Assembly (NCBI RefSeq): GCF_000798815.1
Contig: NZ_JTLD01000033.1
Coordinates: forward strand, 142,186 to 206,185
Source: Alistipes sp. ZOR0009
GTDB taxonomy: Bacteria; Bacteroidota; Bacteroidia; Bacteroidales; ZOR0009
Reading direction: 5' to 3'
DNA length: 64,000 bases
Shown piece by piece: positions 34,568 to 43,177 of this stretch. Numbering within the stretch: the stretch's first letter is position 1; each line of letters opens with the position of its first letter. The position numbers and the translations under genes are program-made. A model generated the notes under the pieces. It searched no databases. It was not told the origin of the DNA and saw only the letters and a program-made list of their open reading frames with translations.

Positions 34568-34746
34568 AAGGTGCCTCAAGCGCTCCTTGCTGGGCGCTTA
34601 CGGCAGGTCGGTACGTTGCCATTAATTAAGAAGGATGGCTAACCATCAGCCTGTAAGTACAGCAGCCCTTTACGGTAGGCGAGCAGCTTGTTCGAGGAGC
34701 CCAATTCTCAGCAGGTCTATGGCTCTTTTCTTTCGGTAGGGATGAA

Positions 34747-34953
34747 TTTTCCGGAGGTAGTTGCCCATTTTCCGAAGGTAGTTGGTAATTTTCCGAAGGT
34801 AGATGATGATTTTCCGAAGGTAGATGGTCATTTTCCGAAGGTAGATGGCGTTTTCCAAAGGTAGATGGTCATTTTCCGCAGTCCGTTTATCGTTTTCCGA
34901 TGTTCAAAAGCTATCTTCCGCCGGTAGTGGCGCTTTTCCAAAGGTATTTATTG
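34747..34953. repeat. About ten tandem 20-21-bp repeats in the MerR / nif3 spacer
   Basis: From 34747 the unit TTTTCCGAAGGTAG plus seven variable bases recurs with a 21-bp period (34747, 34768, 34789, 34810, 34831, then 34851, 34872, 34893, 34914, 34934; three units are 20 bp). The first six are well conserved and the rest diverge. The minus strand shows an open frame with a YLRK heptad (34670-34858), but the 20-bp units break the frame, so coding is unlikely. The remaining spacer (34568-34746) shows no gene. Confidence 0.85.
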
Positions 34954-34984
34954 TTTTTCGTGTGATTTTATAGCCATTTATAGG

Positions 34985-36085
34985 ATGAAAGTAAAAGATA
35001 TAGCAGCGCTGATAGAGGGAGTTGCCCCCCGCGAGTTCCAGGAGAGCTACGATAATGCGGGGTTGGCTGTAGGCTCGCCTACCATGGAGGTAACCGGTGT
35101 GGTTGTCTGCTTGGATGTGTCGGAGCAGGTGGTCGAGGAGGCCATTTCGCTTGGTGCTAACATGGTGGTTTCGCACCATCCCGTAATTTTTTCGGGATTA
35201 AAAACAATTACCGGAAAGAATGCTGTAGAGCGTATTGTGCTCAAGGCTATTCAAAACAACATAGCGCTATATGCCGCGCATACCAATCTCGATAGCGTTT
35301 GGGGCGGGGTAAACGATAAGCTGAGCCGGGTGCTGGGGCTTACCAACAGAAAAATTCTGAGTCCGCTTAAGGGGCAGCTGGTAAAGGTGGCAACCTTTAT
35401 CCCTATTAGCCATGCCAACGCGGTTCGTTCGGCCATGTTTGCGGCTGGCGCTGGCGCTATTGGCAACTACGATTGCTGCAGCTTCAACTTTAGCGGCGAG
35501 GGGTCGTTTCGTCCGCAGGAGGGAGCCAAGCCGTTTGTTGGCGAGCTAGGAAAGGTGCATTTTGAGTCAGAGGTGCAAGTAGAGGTTATCTGCACGCGCT
35601 TGGTGCTATCTGGTGTTATAAAAGCGCTAGTAAAAGCGCATCCCTACGAGGAGCCGGCCTACGACATTATTCCTCTCGAAAACGAGTATGCCCAGGTAGG
35701 GCTTGGTATGATTGGCGATTTGGATTTTCCGATGGACGAAGCCGATTTTCTGGCCTACGTAAAGCGAAAGCTTGGAGCCAAGCTGCTTCGCTACTCCAAC
35801 CCAACCGGAAAACAGGTGAGGAGGGTGGCTGTTTGTGGCGGTAGCGGAGCCTCGTTTACCCGCCTTGCAGCCGCTCAGCAGGCCGATGCGTACGTTACCG
35901 GCGACGTAAAATACCACGACTTTATTGATGCCCAAGATAAGCTGCTGCTGGTTGATGCAGGTCACTTTGAAACAGAGCGATTTACTATTGATATTTTTTA
36001 TGATTTAATTATGGAAAAAATAGTTAATTTCGCACTTTACAAGACGAAGTACATTGATAACCCAGTAAATTACTTATTTCACTGA
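34985..36085 (+). CDS. Nif3-like dinuclear metal centre protein
   Basis: A 366-residue member of the Nif3/YbgI family (also annotated GTP cyclohydrolase 1 type 2), which binds two metal ions in a hexameric ring; its physiological reaction is not settled. Visible metal-site motifs: SHHPVIFSGLKTI near 63-75, AHTNLDSVWGGVNDKL near 97-112 and DAGHFETERFTIDIF near 320-335. The middle (about 130-235) is the PII-like insertion seen in longer YqfO-type members. The zinc-ribbon protein gene starts 2 bases after its stop, so the pair is an operon, an arrangement common in the phylum. Confidence 0.9.
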   Translation: MKVKDIAALIEGVAPREFQESYDNAGLAVGSPTMEVTGVVVCLDVSEQVVEEAISLGANMVVSHHPVIFSGLKTITGKNAVERIVLKAIQNNIALYAAHTNLDSVWGGVNDKLSRVLGLTNRKILSPLKGQLVKVATFIPISHANAVRSAMFAAGAGAIGNYDCCSFNFSGEGSFRPQEGAKPFVGELGKVHFESEVQVEVICTRLVLSGVIKALVKAHPYEEPAYDIIPLENEYAQVGLGMIGDLDFPMDEADFLAYVKRKLGAKLLRYSNPTGKQVRRVAVCGGSGASFTRLAAAQQADAYVTGDVKYHDFIDAQDKLLLVDAGHFETERFTIDIFYDLIMEKIVNFALYKTKYIDNPVNYLFH

Positions 36086-36087
36086 AT

Positions 36088-36861
36088 ATGGCAACAGAAA
36101 AAAACAAAGCCGTAGAGGCCAACGAGCTTTCGGTAGAGGAAAGACTCAGAACGCTTTATGAGCTTCAGGTTGTAGATTCTGAAATCGATAAGATTAAAAC
36201 GCTAAGAGGGGAACTTCCGCTCGAAGTTCAAGACCTTGAAGACGAAATAGAAGGGTTGGACACCCGCGTAAGGAACCTCGAGAACGAAATTCTTAATCTA
36301 AATAGCCAGATTGCCAAGAAAAAATCGGATATCGAAAACTCGAAGGGGTTAATCAAAAAATACGAAGAGCAGCAAAACAACGTTCGCAACAACCGCGAAT
36401 TTGAGTCGCTAGCAAAGGAAATCGAATTCCAAACGTTAGAAATAGAGCTTTCAGAAAAGCGTATTCGTGAGTTTACCGTTCAGGTTAAGGACAAGAATCG
36501 CCTAATCGAGGATGCAAAGCTTCACATCCAGGAGCGTGCTATCGACCTAGAAAACAAGCGTCGTGAGCTAAACGAAATCACCTCTGAAACTCAGAAAGAG
36601 GAGGACGAGTTGACAGAGCGTTCTCAAAAGCTGGAGCAGCTTATCGAGCCTCGTCTTATTTACGCCTACAAGCGTATTCGTAGCAACGCTCGCAACGGGT
36701 TGGCCGTAGCTACCGTTAAGCGTGATGCTTGCGGAGGTTGCTTTAACCGAATCCCACCACAACGTCAGCTTGATATTAAGCTAAGCAAGAAGGTTATCGT
36801 TTGCGAGTACTGCGGACGTATCCTTGTAGATGCTTCGTTTGCTGGCGAAAGCGAAGAATAG
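36088..36861 (+). CDS. Coiled-coil protein with C4 zinc ribbon
   Basis: A 257-residue cytoplasmic protein. Residues about 25-190 form a long antiparallel coiled coil (LQVVDSEIDKIKTLRGELPLEVQDLEDEIEGLD through KEEDELTERSQKLEQLIEP). The C terminus has a four-cysteine zinc ribbon (CGGCFNRIPPQRQLDIKLSKKVIVCEYCGRILVD), with the two CxxC pairs about 25 residues apart. This matches the zf-RING_7/HlpD-like family usually next to Nif3. A regulatory or nucleic-acid-binding role has been proposed for relatives; none is proved here. A terminator follows. Confidence 0.88.
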   Translation: MATEKNKAVEANELSVEERLRTLYELQVVDSEIDKIKTLRGELPLEVQDLEDEIEGLDTRVRNLENEILNLNSQIAKKKSDIENSKGLIKKYEEQQNNVRNNREFESLAKEIEFQTLEIELSEKRIREFTVQVKDKNRLIEDAKLHIQERAIDLENKRRELNEITSETQKEEDELTERSQKLEQLIEPRLIYAYKRIRSNARNGLAVATVKRDACGGCFNRIPPQRQLDIKLSKKVIVCEYCGRILVDASFAGESEE

Positions 36862-36881
36862 CATTCCACCAATTATAAAGT

Positions 36882-36912
36882 AAAGGCTGCCCGTAGTAGG
36901 CAGCCTTTATTG
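36882..36912 (+). terminator. Terminator of the nif3 / zinc-ribbon operon
   Basis: AAAGGCTGCC (36882-36891) pairs perfectly with GGCAGCCTTT (36899-36908) around a 7-base loop, followed by a short T-containing tail. Confidence 0.75.
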
Positions 36913-36941
36913 TTCTCCTAAATTTAAATTGTATCCAGCGC

Positions 36942-38117
36942 ATGGAACATAACTCCGCAAAGCTATTTACGTCTAGCTTTATTTTTGCCTTTCTAGCCAA
37001 CTCGTTGATGATGCTGGCTTTTTATATGCTAATGCCGACGCTGCCAATATACCTTATAAATGTATTGGGCTTCGAACCTTCCGATGTGGGGATTATTGTC
37101 TCGTCCTACATTATTTCGGCGGTAGTAATTCGTCCGCTATCTGGCTTTTTGATAGATTCTCTTAGGCGTAAGCCATTTTATGTGATAGTTTTTTCTCTGT
37201 TTACCGTCATCTTTGGAGGCTATACGCTTTTTGCATCATTTGCAATGCTGCTGGTGGTTCGCATTCTACAGGGATTTGTGTGGGGGATAATTATCCCGTT
37301 GGGAAATACGCTGGCTATCGATATAATGCCATCAGACCGAAGAGGTACGGGCATTGGAATTTATGGAATGTCATCTAACCTAGCAATGGCGTTGGGGCCT
37401 GTTGTCGGGCTAACGTTGCTCGATTCTTTGGGCTTTCCTTCTATTGCAATGGTTTCAATGGCAGCCTCTGCTCTTGGAGTTCTTTTTGCTTTGCTGATAA
37501 AGGCGCCTCGCAAGCAGATTGAGAAAAGGAACGAGCCCATATCGTTGGATCGGTTTATTTTGGTAAAAGCAATCCCAGTAGGGATTAACGTTTTGCTGGT
37601 TTGCTTTTCATATGGTTTCTTGGTGGCCTATGCGGCATTGTATGGGCGCGAAATGGGGATACAGAATGTTGGACTATTCTTTATTCTCATGGCAATTGGT
37701 GTAATCGCATCGCGATTATTCACAGGGCGGTTTATTGATAAGGGCTTTTTTAACCAAATAGCGCTTATCTCTATGGCTCTCCTTACGATTGGCGTAGGAA
37801 TGCTGGGGGTGTTTCAGGTGTCGTTTATTTATTTTGCAATGGCGCTGGTGTTGGGTGGCGGTTATGGAATGCTTTTCCCTGCCATACAAACCATGATTGT
37901 GAATTTTGGTGCACATAACCAGCGCGGAACGGCTAACTCAACCTACTTTACTGGGTTTGATATTGGAGTTGGCCTAGGTATGCTGCTTGGCGGTATCATT
38001 GCCGATAAAACAAGCTTATCAACATCTCTGATTGTTTCCTCCGTACTCAATTTACTGGCTATAATCTACTACGTTAAGATATCGGCACCGAGCTACAAGG
38101 CTCATACTTGTAAATAG
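36942..38117 (+). CDS. MFS transporter
   Basis: A 391-residue inner-membrane protein with about 12 transmembrane helices. It has the MFS loop motif between helices 2 and 3 (SGFLIDSLRRKPFYVI) and the PDR-like GIGIYGMSSNLAMALGPVVG in helix 5, typical of drug/metabolite proton antiporters. The second half contains ASRLFTGRFIDKGFFNQIA, a repeat of the loop motif. Substrate cannot be told from sequence. It is a single gene between two terminators, although it begins only 30 bases after the first. Confidence 0.88.
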   Translation: MEHNSAKLFTSSFIFAFLANSLMMLAFYMLMPTLPIYLINVLGFEPSDVGIIVSSYIISAVVIRPLSGFLIDSLRRKPFYVIVFSLFTVIFGGYTLFASFAMLLVVRILQGFVWGIIIPLGNTLAIDIMPSDRRGTGIGIYGMSSNLAMALGPVVGLTLLDSLGFPSIAMVSMAASALGVLFALLIKAPRKQIEKRNEPISLDRFILVKAIPVGINVLLVCFSYGFLVAYAALYGREMGIQNVGLFFILMAIGVIASRLFTGRFIDKGFFNQIALISMALLTIGVGMLGVFQVSFIYFAMALVLGGGYGMLFPAIQTMIVNFGAHNQRGTANSTYFTGFDIGVGLGMLLGGIIADKTSLSTSLIVSSVLNLLAIIYYVKISAPSYKAHTCK

Positions 38118-38144
38118 AAAAAGGTCTCTTCCGAGACCTTTTTT
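38118..38144. terminator. Bidirectional terminator between MFS and TPM genes
   Basis: AAAAAGGTCTC pairs with GAGACCTTTTT around TTCC, with U-tracts in both directions, between convergent genes. Confidence 0.85.
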
Positions 38145-38163
38145 ATATTTAGCTAGATCGTTT

Positions 38164-38994
38164 TTACCAGCTTCCGCCAGCACCTCCGCCGCCGAAGTCT
38201 CCACCGCCAAAGCCTCCGAAACCGCCGCCGCCACCGCCAGAGAAATCGCTCCAGCCGCTACCGCTATTTCGGTGTCTATCTCCTAAGTTGCTTCCCATAC
38301 CCATAAGCAAGAGCCAGAAAGGTAGGTTGCTTGCTGCAGAGCTATGTCTTTGAAATCCACCCGAGGAGTAAACTGACCCAGAGGTGTATTTTTTGGAGCG
38401 GGCTATTGCCGCAATAATTCCAAAGACGGCTACCAGCACAATAAATATTAGGATAGAGGCAAATGGGGATACTGTTTTAGCCCCTTTTTTATCTGCCTTA
38501 AATTCACCTCTGGCAAATTGTATGAGCTGCGTTGTTGCTTGGTCCAGCCCTTCGTAATACTTGTTTTGCCGAAATGCAGGTATTATAGTCTGGTCGATAA
38601 TACGATTTGCGCGGGCGTCAGTTATGGAGCCTTCCATGCCATAGCCCGTAGCAATAAATACCTGACCACGTTCATTTCCAACTTTTGGTTTGATAAGAAC
38701 GAGGATGCCGTTATTTTTCCCTTTTTGGCCGATACCCCATTTTTTTCCGAGAGCGAAGGCGTATTCACTTGGATCGTAACCGTCTAGTGAAGGTACAACG
38801 ACAATCGCAATTTGGGTAGATGTGGTATCGTTGTATGCCCGAAGCTTAGATTCGAGCTGCTGCACCTCTTGGGGCGAAAGTAGGTTGGCAAAATCGTTGA
38901 CTATTCGTGGTGGATTAGGTTGCTCTGGCAACTTCTGTCCAAAAACGGATAGGGCCGAGATTACAACGAATAGTATGCTGTAAAGTAATTTCAT
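38164..38994 (-). CDS. TPM-domain membrane protein with Gly-rich tail
   Basis: A 276-residue protein with a signal peptide (MKLLYSILFVVISALSVFG), a periplasmic TPM domain (about 30-165: VNDFANLLSPQEVQQLESKLRAYNDTTSTQIAIVVVPSLDGYDPSEYAFALGKKWGIGQKGKNNGILVLI), a transmembrane helix (about 180-200) and an extremely Gly-rich C terminus (GGGGGFGGFGGGDFGGGG). This is the YgcG/TPM layout; plant TPM proteins help photosystem II repair, while the bacterial role is unclear. It is the last gene of a LemA-TPM-TPM operon, a partnership conserved in many bacteria. Confidence 0.88.
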   Translation of the reverse strand: MKLLYSILFVVISALSVFGQKLPEQPNPPRIVNDFANLLSPQEVQQLESKLRAYNDTTSTQIAIVVVPSLDGYDPSEYAFALGKKWGIGQKGKNNGILVLIKPKVGNERGQVFIATGYGMEGSITDARANRIIDQTIIPAFRQNKYYEGLDQATTQLIQFARGEFKADKKGAKTVSPFASILIFIVLVAVFGIIAAIARSKKYTSGSVYSSGGFQRHSSAASNLPFWLLLMGMGSNLGDRHRNSGSGWSDFSGGGGGGFGGFGGGDFGGGGAGGSW

Positions 38995-39009
38995 TGGCTT
39001 TAGTTTTTG

Positions 39010-39459
39010 CTACTCCGTTGTATTTCCAAAAGAAATATCGTCGGATAGCTCGTTCTTGTCATCGGAGGCTCTTGGAAAATGCTTTTTAAGCTGTAAACCA
39101 GCCTCTATAATTCCCTCAGAAAGCCCTTCGGTGAAAAGGCCTTTTCGGAATTTATCCGCCATTCTTTCCTTGATACATTCCCAGAAGTTGGTAGGAACCT
39201 TTTGGTTGATTCCGGCATCACCAAGTATGGCAAACTTTCGATCGTGGGTGGCAAGGTAGAATAGGACCCCATTGCGGAGGTCTGTTTTGTGCATGCTTAG
39301 CTCTGCAAATACTTTAGAAGCTCGATCAAGCACATTTGCCTCTTTGCAGTAAGCTTCGATGTGTACGCGCACCTCACCAGAGGTGTTCATCTCTGCTTCC
39401 TTTATTGAGTTTACAATCTTTTTTTTGTCTGCTTCGCTGAACAGCGGTTGGCTTTTCAT
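39010..39459 (-). CDS. TPM-domain protein, soluble form
   Basis: A 149-residue TPM-domain protein without the membrane segment or Gly-rich tail: FSEADKKKIVNSIKEAEMNTSGEVRVHIEAYC, then RNGVLFYLATHDRKFAILGDAGINQKVPTNFWECIKERMADKFRKGLFTEGLSEGI, which is the family's conserved core. The ATG at 39459 is chosen; a longer frame from a TTG at 39480 would add seven residues. It sits between lemA and the larger TPM gene on the same strand with short gaps, so it is probably co-transcribed. Confidence 0.85.
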   Translation of the reverse strand: MKSQPLFSEADKKKIVNSIKEAEMNTSGEVRVHIEAYCKEANVLDRASKVFAELSMHKTDLRNGVLFYLATHDRKFAILGDAGINQKVPTNFWECIKERMADKFRKGLFTEGLSEGIIEAGLQLKKHFPRASDDKNELSDDISFGNTTE

Positions 39460-39503
39460 GGTAAAAATGTTGAGGAGCAACGTTGCGTTGCTCCATTTGT
39501 ATG

Positions 39504-40094
39504 CTAGAATTTTACCTCAGGAGCCTTTTCTGCGCCCTTGTCAGCCTCGAAGTAGGCTGCCTTTTCAAAACCAAACATCGATGCGAAAATCATTTGAGGG
39601 AATTTTCTGATGGTTTGGTTGTAGGTTTTTACATCTGCATTGAAATCATTTCGGGCAACCGTTATCCTATTCTCAGTTCCTTCTAGCTGCGATTGTAGGT
39701 CTAGAAAGTTTTGGTTTGCTTTTAGATTAGGATAGTTTTCGGCAACAGCCATCAATCTACCCAATGCAGACGAAACTTGGTTTTGCGCATTTTGGAACTT
39801 TTGGATGCTATTCTCATCTAACTTTTCTGGGCTAATGGTGATTTTTGTCGCATTTGCACGGGCTTCCATTACCTGTGTTAACGTAGATTTTTCGAAGTCG
39901 GCATATCCTTTTACGGTATTTACAAGGTTAGGGATAAGGTCTGCCCTGCGTTGGTATTGCGACTCAACGTTAGCCCATTTTCCCTTAACATTTTCGTCAA
40001 GGACAACAAGTCCGTTGTACGAATTCTTGAACCATAAAAATATAATCAGAATAACTGCGGCAATTACAGCCAAGACAATCCAAGTCTTTTTCAT
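39504..40094 (-). CDS. lemA: LemA family protein
   Basis: A 196-residue membrane-anchored protein with an N-terminal helix (MKKTWIVLAVIAAVILIIFLWF) and the LemA helical domain: YNGLVVLDENVKGKWANVESQYQRRADLIPNLVNTVKGYADFEKSTLTQVMEARANA, then VSSALGRLMAVAENYPNLKANQNFLDLQSQLEGTENRITVARNDFNADVKTYNQTIRKFP. Both halves are textbook for the family. LemA proteins are frequently followed by TPM proteins, as here, and their joint role is unknown (envelope maintenance is suspected). First gene of the three-gene operon. Confidence 0.93.
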   Translation of the reverse strand: MKKTWIVLAVIAAVILIIFLWFKNSYNGLVVLDENVKGKWANVESQYQRRADLIPNLVNTVKGYADFEKSTLTQVMEARANATKITISPEKLDENSIQKFQNAQNQVSSALGRLMAVAENYPNLKANQNFLDLQSQLEGTENRITVARNDFNADVKTYNQTIRKFPQMIFASMFGFEKAAYFEADKGAEKAPEVKF

Positions 40095-40302
40095 AGTGGA
40101 ACAATTAATTTGTGATACTAATCGTAGCAGTATGCATCAAAATGTATGCAAACTTTTTCAAAATAGATGCACTGACATTTTAGGGCTACATGTCTGCAAT
40201 TTACGGTATAAAAGTGTAATACTGCCATGCTTTTGTCATTTTTACGATCTTGATGTCGCGACATTTTGGCAGAGGTGTTTGATGCAGCCGCTCAGCAGCA
40301 TG

Positions 40303-40332
40303 AAAAAGGCTCGAATTTATCGAGCCTTTTTG
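40303..40332. terminator. Terminator downstream of the first PorV-like gene
   Basis: AAAAAGGCTCGA (40303-40314) pairs with TCGAGCCTTTTT (40320-40331). Right after the stop of the minus-strand PorV-like gene; can work in both directions. The rest of 40095-40302 shows nothing recognised. Confidence 0.8.
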
Positions 40333-40333
40333 T

Positions 40334-41512
40334 TTATCTAAATCGTCTTCTGGATGACGATCGTCGTCCGTATTTATCTTTGCCAAGTTCTGTGCCAATC
40401 GTGATTCGGAAGGTGTTGGCCAGAGGGTTGTTTGCTCCATTGGCTGTTGGTACTAAGTAGGCAAAGTCGAGTATAAATGCGCTATACTTAATTCCGCCGC
40501 CAAATGTGAAAAATTTTCTATTCCCCTTGTTTTTGGACTCATTAAAGAGTCCTGCTCTAAGGCTAACTGCACTATTATAGGTGTATTCTGCCCCTGCTGA
40601 AAGCATTGTTTCTTGCAGCTCCTCCTTAAATCCGTTCGGCGCATCTCCGAATGATGAAAATAGCCCTTCTATTACAGATTTATTGGCGTTTAGGTTTTGG
40701 TTGTTCTCGTCGTATTTTGGGGTTGGAACTAGCAGTTTCGAAATTTCAAGCATGATAGAAAAAAGATGCTTTCTGTCAGCTTCAGCGGTGTATCGTCCGC
40801 CTATCCTAAGCGTAGTGGGAATGAATGCCTTGTTGTTGGCATCGTTGCTGTAGGCTATTTTCGATCCTATGTTAGTTATGCTTGCTCCCAATGCTATTTC
40901 GTTTTTGTTGTAACCTCTACGTAGCTCTTTTTGGTAGTAAAGGGCAATGTCTGCCGCAAAAGAGCTGGCTGTTTTAGTTTCTAACGAGTTTCCTGTTATA
41001 TCAGAGCGTAGGTATCTAAAAGCAATTGCAGATGAAATTTCGTTGCTAAACATGCGGGAGTAGGCGGCATCAAAAGCGAGCTCGTTTGGGCTAAACTGCT
41101 TTTGGAGCATGTTAGATTCATCTTTGAATTCAATTTTCCCAAGAGCAAAATAGCGAAGCGAGGCGCTCACCGCTTGAACTTGATCTATCTTGTAAAATCC
41201 AGCAAGGTAATTTAAGCTTATTCCACTAATCAAATTTTTTAGCCAAGGGGTATAGGTAAAAGATGCGCCGCCTTTGGCTTCATGAAATGGATATTTAGCG
41301 GGATTCCAAAATTGAGCGTTGTTGTCGGCTATGGATGCGACTCCTTGGTCGCCGTAACCAGCCGCACGCGAATCGGGCGTTATTGACAAAAAAGCAGCGC
41401 CGACTTTTATCGGATTATATTCCCTTCCAATTATATCTGTTTGTGAATAGCCAAGCGTTGAACACAAACATCCCCCCACAACACACAATCCAACAGCTAG
41501 CTCCTTAAACAT
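40334..41512 (-). CDS. PorV-like outer membrane protein, copy A
   Basis: A 392-residue beta-barrel protein of the PorV (PG27/LptO) family, which in the type IX secretion system shuttles cargo with the sortase PorU and attaches it to the outer membrane. A signal peptide ends near SQ (residue 24). The family start is clear: VGAAFLSITPDSRAAGYGDQGVASIADNNAQFWNPAKYPF, followed by barrel strands and LLVPTPKYDENNQ, SFGDAPNGFKEEL and a final barrel strand (ANTFRITIGTELG). It ends in a basic tail (GRRSSSRRRFR) absent from the neighbour. It is a close paralogue of the next gene. Whether it or its twin is the true PorV cannot be told. Confidence 0.85.
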   Translation of the reverse strand: MFKELAVGLCVVGGCLCSTLGYSQTDIIGREYNPIKVGAAFLSITPDSRAAGYGDQGVASIADNNAQFWNPAKYPFHEAKGGASFTYTPWLKNLISGISLNYLAGFYKIDQVQAVSASLRYFALGKIEFKDESNMLQKQFSPNELAFDAAYSRMFSNEISSAIAFRYLRSDITGNSLETKTASSFAADIALYYQKELRRGYNKNEIALGASITNIGSKIAYSNDANNKAFIPTTLRIGGRYTAEADRKHLFSIMLEISKLLVPTPKYDENNQNLNANKSVIEGLFSSFGDAPNGFKEELQETMLSAGAEYTYNSAVSLRAGLFNESKNKGNRKFFTFGGGIKYSAFILDFAYLVPTANGANNPLANTFRITIGTELGKDKYGRRSSSRRRFR

Positions 41513-41604
41513 TTCCGAATACTTATTTTATTTCCTAAATATAGTATTTTTTTGTTAAACCAACTTTTAAAAGAAGCTTGTCGATACTGTTTAACACACA
41601 TAAT

Positions 41605-41637
41605 AAAAAAGGGCGATCTTTAAGACCGCCCTTTTTT
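41605..41637. terminator. Terminator downstream of the second PorV-like gene
   Basis: AAGGGCGATC and GACCGCCCTT form a stem with one A-C mismatch, flanked by A and T runs. It separates the two PorV-like genes. Confidence 0.7.
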
Positions 41638-41649
41638 ACTGATAATATT

Positions 41650-42744
41650 TTATTTATCAAGCTTAAAGCCAACTGAAAATCTCAGGGTATTTGCAAGCGG
41701 GCTGTTGTTTCCGCTGCTAGTAGGAACAAGATAAGCTACATCAAAGATGAATGATTTGTAGTTTGCTCCTAAACCAAAAGTAAAATACTTTCTGTTACCC
41801 TTGGTTTCTGCCTCATGAAAGTATCCAGTTCTTAGCGATACTGTCTTGGCATAGGTGTATTCTGCTCCAAGCGAGTATACAAATTCTTTCATTTCTTCGC
41901 TAAATCCGCTGGGTGCATCACCAAACGAGGAAAATATTCCCTCCAGTACTGTTTTGTCGGCATTTTTATCGATTCCATTTTTTATATTAGGCGTAGGAAC
42001 AAGCAACTTGGAGGTTTCTGCAAGTAACGAAAGCTTGTTTTGCTCATTTAAATTAAAGGTATAGCGGGCTCCTAAACGCAGGTTGGCAGGGATAAATGAT
42101 TTTTCACCGTCGGTGCTGTACGAAATCTTAGGACCGAGGTTTGATACGTTTACACCAAATGCGATCTCATTAATTTCTAACTTTTTTTGATAGTAAAGCG
42201 CAACATCTGCAGCAAAAACGGACCCAGCTTTATACTGCTCATTAGAACTGCCTGTTAAGTCAGATCTAATGTACCTAAAAGCCACAGATGAAGATAGGTT
42301 TTCTGAAAATTTCCTAGAGTAGGCAACATCAATTGCAAACTCATTTGCTTTTACATCTTGCATGAGATTCCCCGAAATATCGGTAAATGGAATACTGCCA
42401 AGAGAAAAATATCGTAACGAAGCGCTCACAGCCTGTCTATCGTCAATTTTATAAAAGCCTGATAGGAAATGAAGGTTCATGTCGTCAGCACTGTTTCTGA
42501 GCCAAGGTGTAAATGTATAGGAGACACCTGTTTTGTAATCAGAGAAGATGTATTTTGCCGGATTCCAAAATTGAGAGTTATTATCGGGTGCTGTTGCGGC
42601 ACCTTGATCGCCATAGCCTGCAGAACGTGCATCAGGGGCAATTTTTAGAAAAGGAGCACCAACTTTAGGGGCTTCTTGTGCAAAGGCGGAGTAGATAGGA
42701 ACAAGAAAAGTACAAATTAAAAAGGTTCGAATTTGTTTTTGCAT
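41650..42744 (-). CDS. PorV-like outer membrane protein, copy B
   Basis: A 364-residue paralogue of copy A with the same family marks: signal peptide (about 1-22), VGAPFLKIAPDARSAGYGDQGAATAPDNNSQFWNPAKY, LLVPTPNIKNGIDKN, SFGDAPSGFSEEM and a final strand (ANTLRFSVGFKLDK) with no basic extension. Strong similarity along the whole length indicates gene duplication. Each copy has its own downstream terminator, so they may be regulated separately. It is encoded close to gldJ, another type IX secretion/gliding gene, which supports the PorV assignment; porU itself is not in the window. Confidence 0.87.
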   Translation of the reverse strand: MQKQIRTFLICTFLVPIYSAFAQEAPKVGAPFLKIAPDARSAGYGDQGAATAPDNNSQFWNPAKYIFSDYKTGVSYTFTPWLRNSADDMNLHFLSGFYKIDDRQAVSASLRYFSLGSIPFTDISGNLMQDVKANEFAIDVAYSRKFSENLSSSVAFRYIRSDLTGSSNEQYKAGSVFAADVALYYQKKLEINEIAFGVNVSNLGPKISYSTDGEKSFIPANLRLGARYTFNLNEQNKLSLLAETSKLLVPTPNIKNGIDKNADKTVLEGIFSSFGDAPSGFSEEMKEFVYSLGAEYTYAKTVSLRTGYFHEAETKGNRKYFTFGLGANYKSFIFDVAYLVPTSSGNNSPLANTLRFSVGFKLDK

Positions 42745-42846
42745 TTTTCAGGATTTAATGTTGTGTGGGTAAAAGTAGGTTAAATTTTACAAGAATTAAA
42801 TTTCTGCTTAAGAAAACAACGGGAGCCAATCTCCTTTTATACTTGA

Positions 42847-43173
42847 TTAAAGCGTATTATATATTCTGTTAGTGCTGTCTTCTAATTCTTTAATACTTAT
42901 AATCCGGCTTCTTCTTAAAATTTCGCGGCCATCAAGAAAAAGAAGAATTGAAGGAACTGTGAATATGGTATATTGCCCGTAAATTTCAGGAGCAAGTGAA
43001 GTATCGATATCTAAAAGTACAATTTCAGGAAATTTAGATGTAACCAGCTCCTTCACTTTGGGTTTTAGAACTACGCAGGTTTGGCATTCTTCTCGTCCAA
43101 AGTAGGCGAGAACGATCCTGTTTCTTGAAATTTCTTGGGAAAATTCGCTCAGAGAGGTTATATCCTTTCTCAT
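42847..43173 (-). CDS. Thioredoxin-fold protein
   Basis: A 108-residue thioredoxin-like protein with an active-site CxxC (EECQTCVVLKP near 25-31) in place of the classic CGPC and a cis-Pro segment (IFTVPSILLFLDG near 75). It lacks a signal peptide, so it is cytoplasmic. The ATG at 43173 is used because a longer frame would overlap ispF. The gap to ispF is 4 bases and both are on the same strand, so they form an operon. Its redox partner is unknown. Confidence 0.82.
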   Translation of the reverse strand: MRKDITSLSEFSQEISRNRIVLAYFGREECQTCVVLKPKVKELVTSKFPEIVLLDIDTSLAPEIYGQYTIFTVPSILLFLDGREILRRSRIISIKELEDSTNRIYNTL

Positions 43174-43177
43174 AGAG

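Noticed and set aside
34670..34858. Minus-strand frame with YLRK heptads
   Set aside because: It is a shadow of the 21-bp array and is broken by 20-bp units.
34747..34953. CRISPR array
   Set aside because: Repeats are contiguous with no unique 25-40-base spacers and no cas genes are near. The same applies to the arrays at 15988 and 25028.
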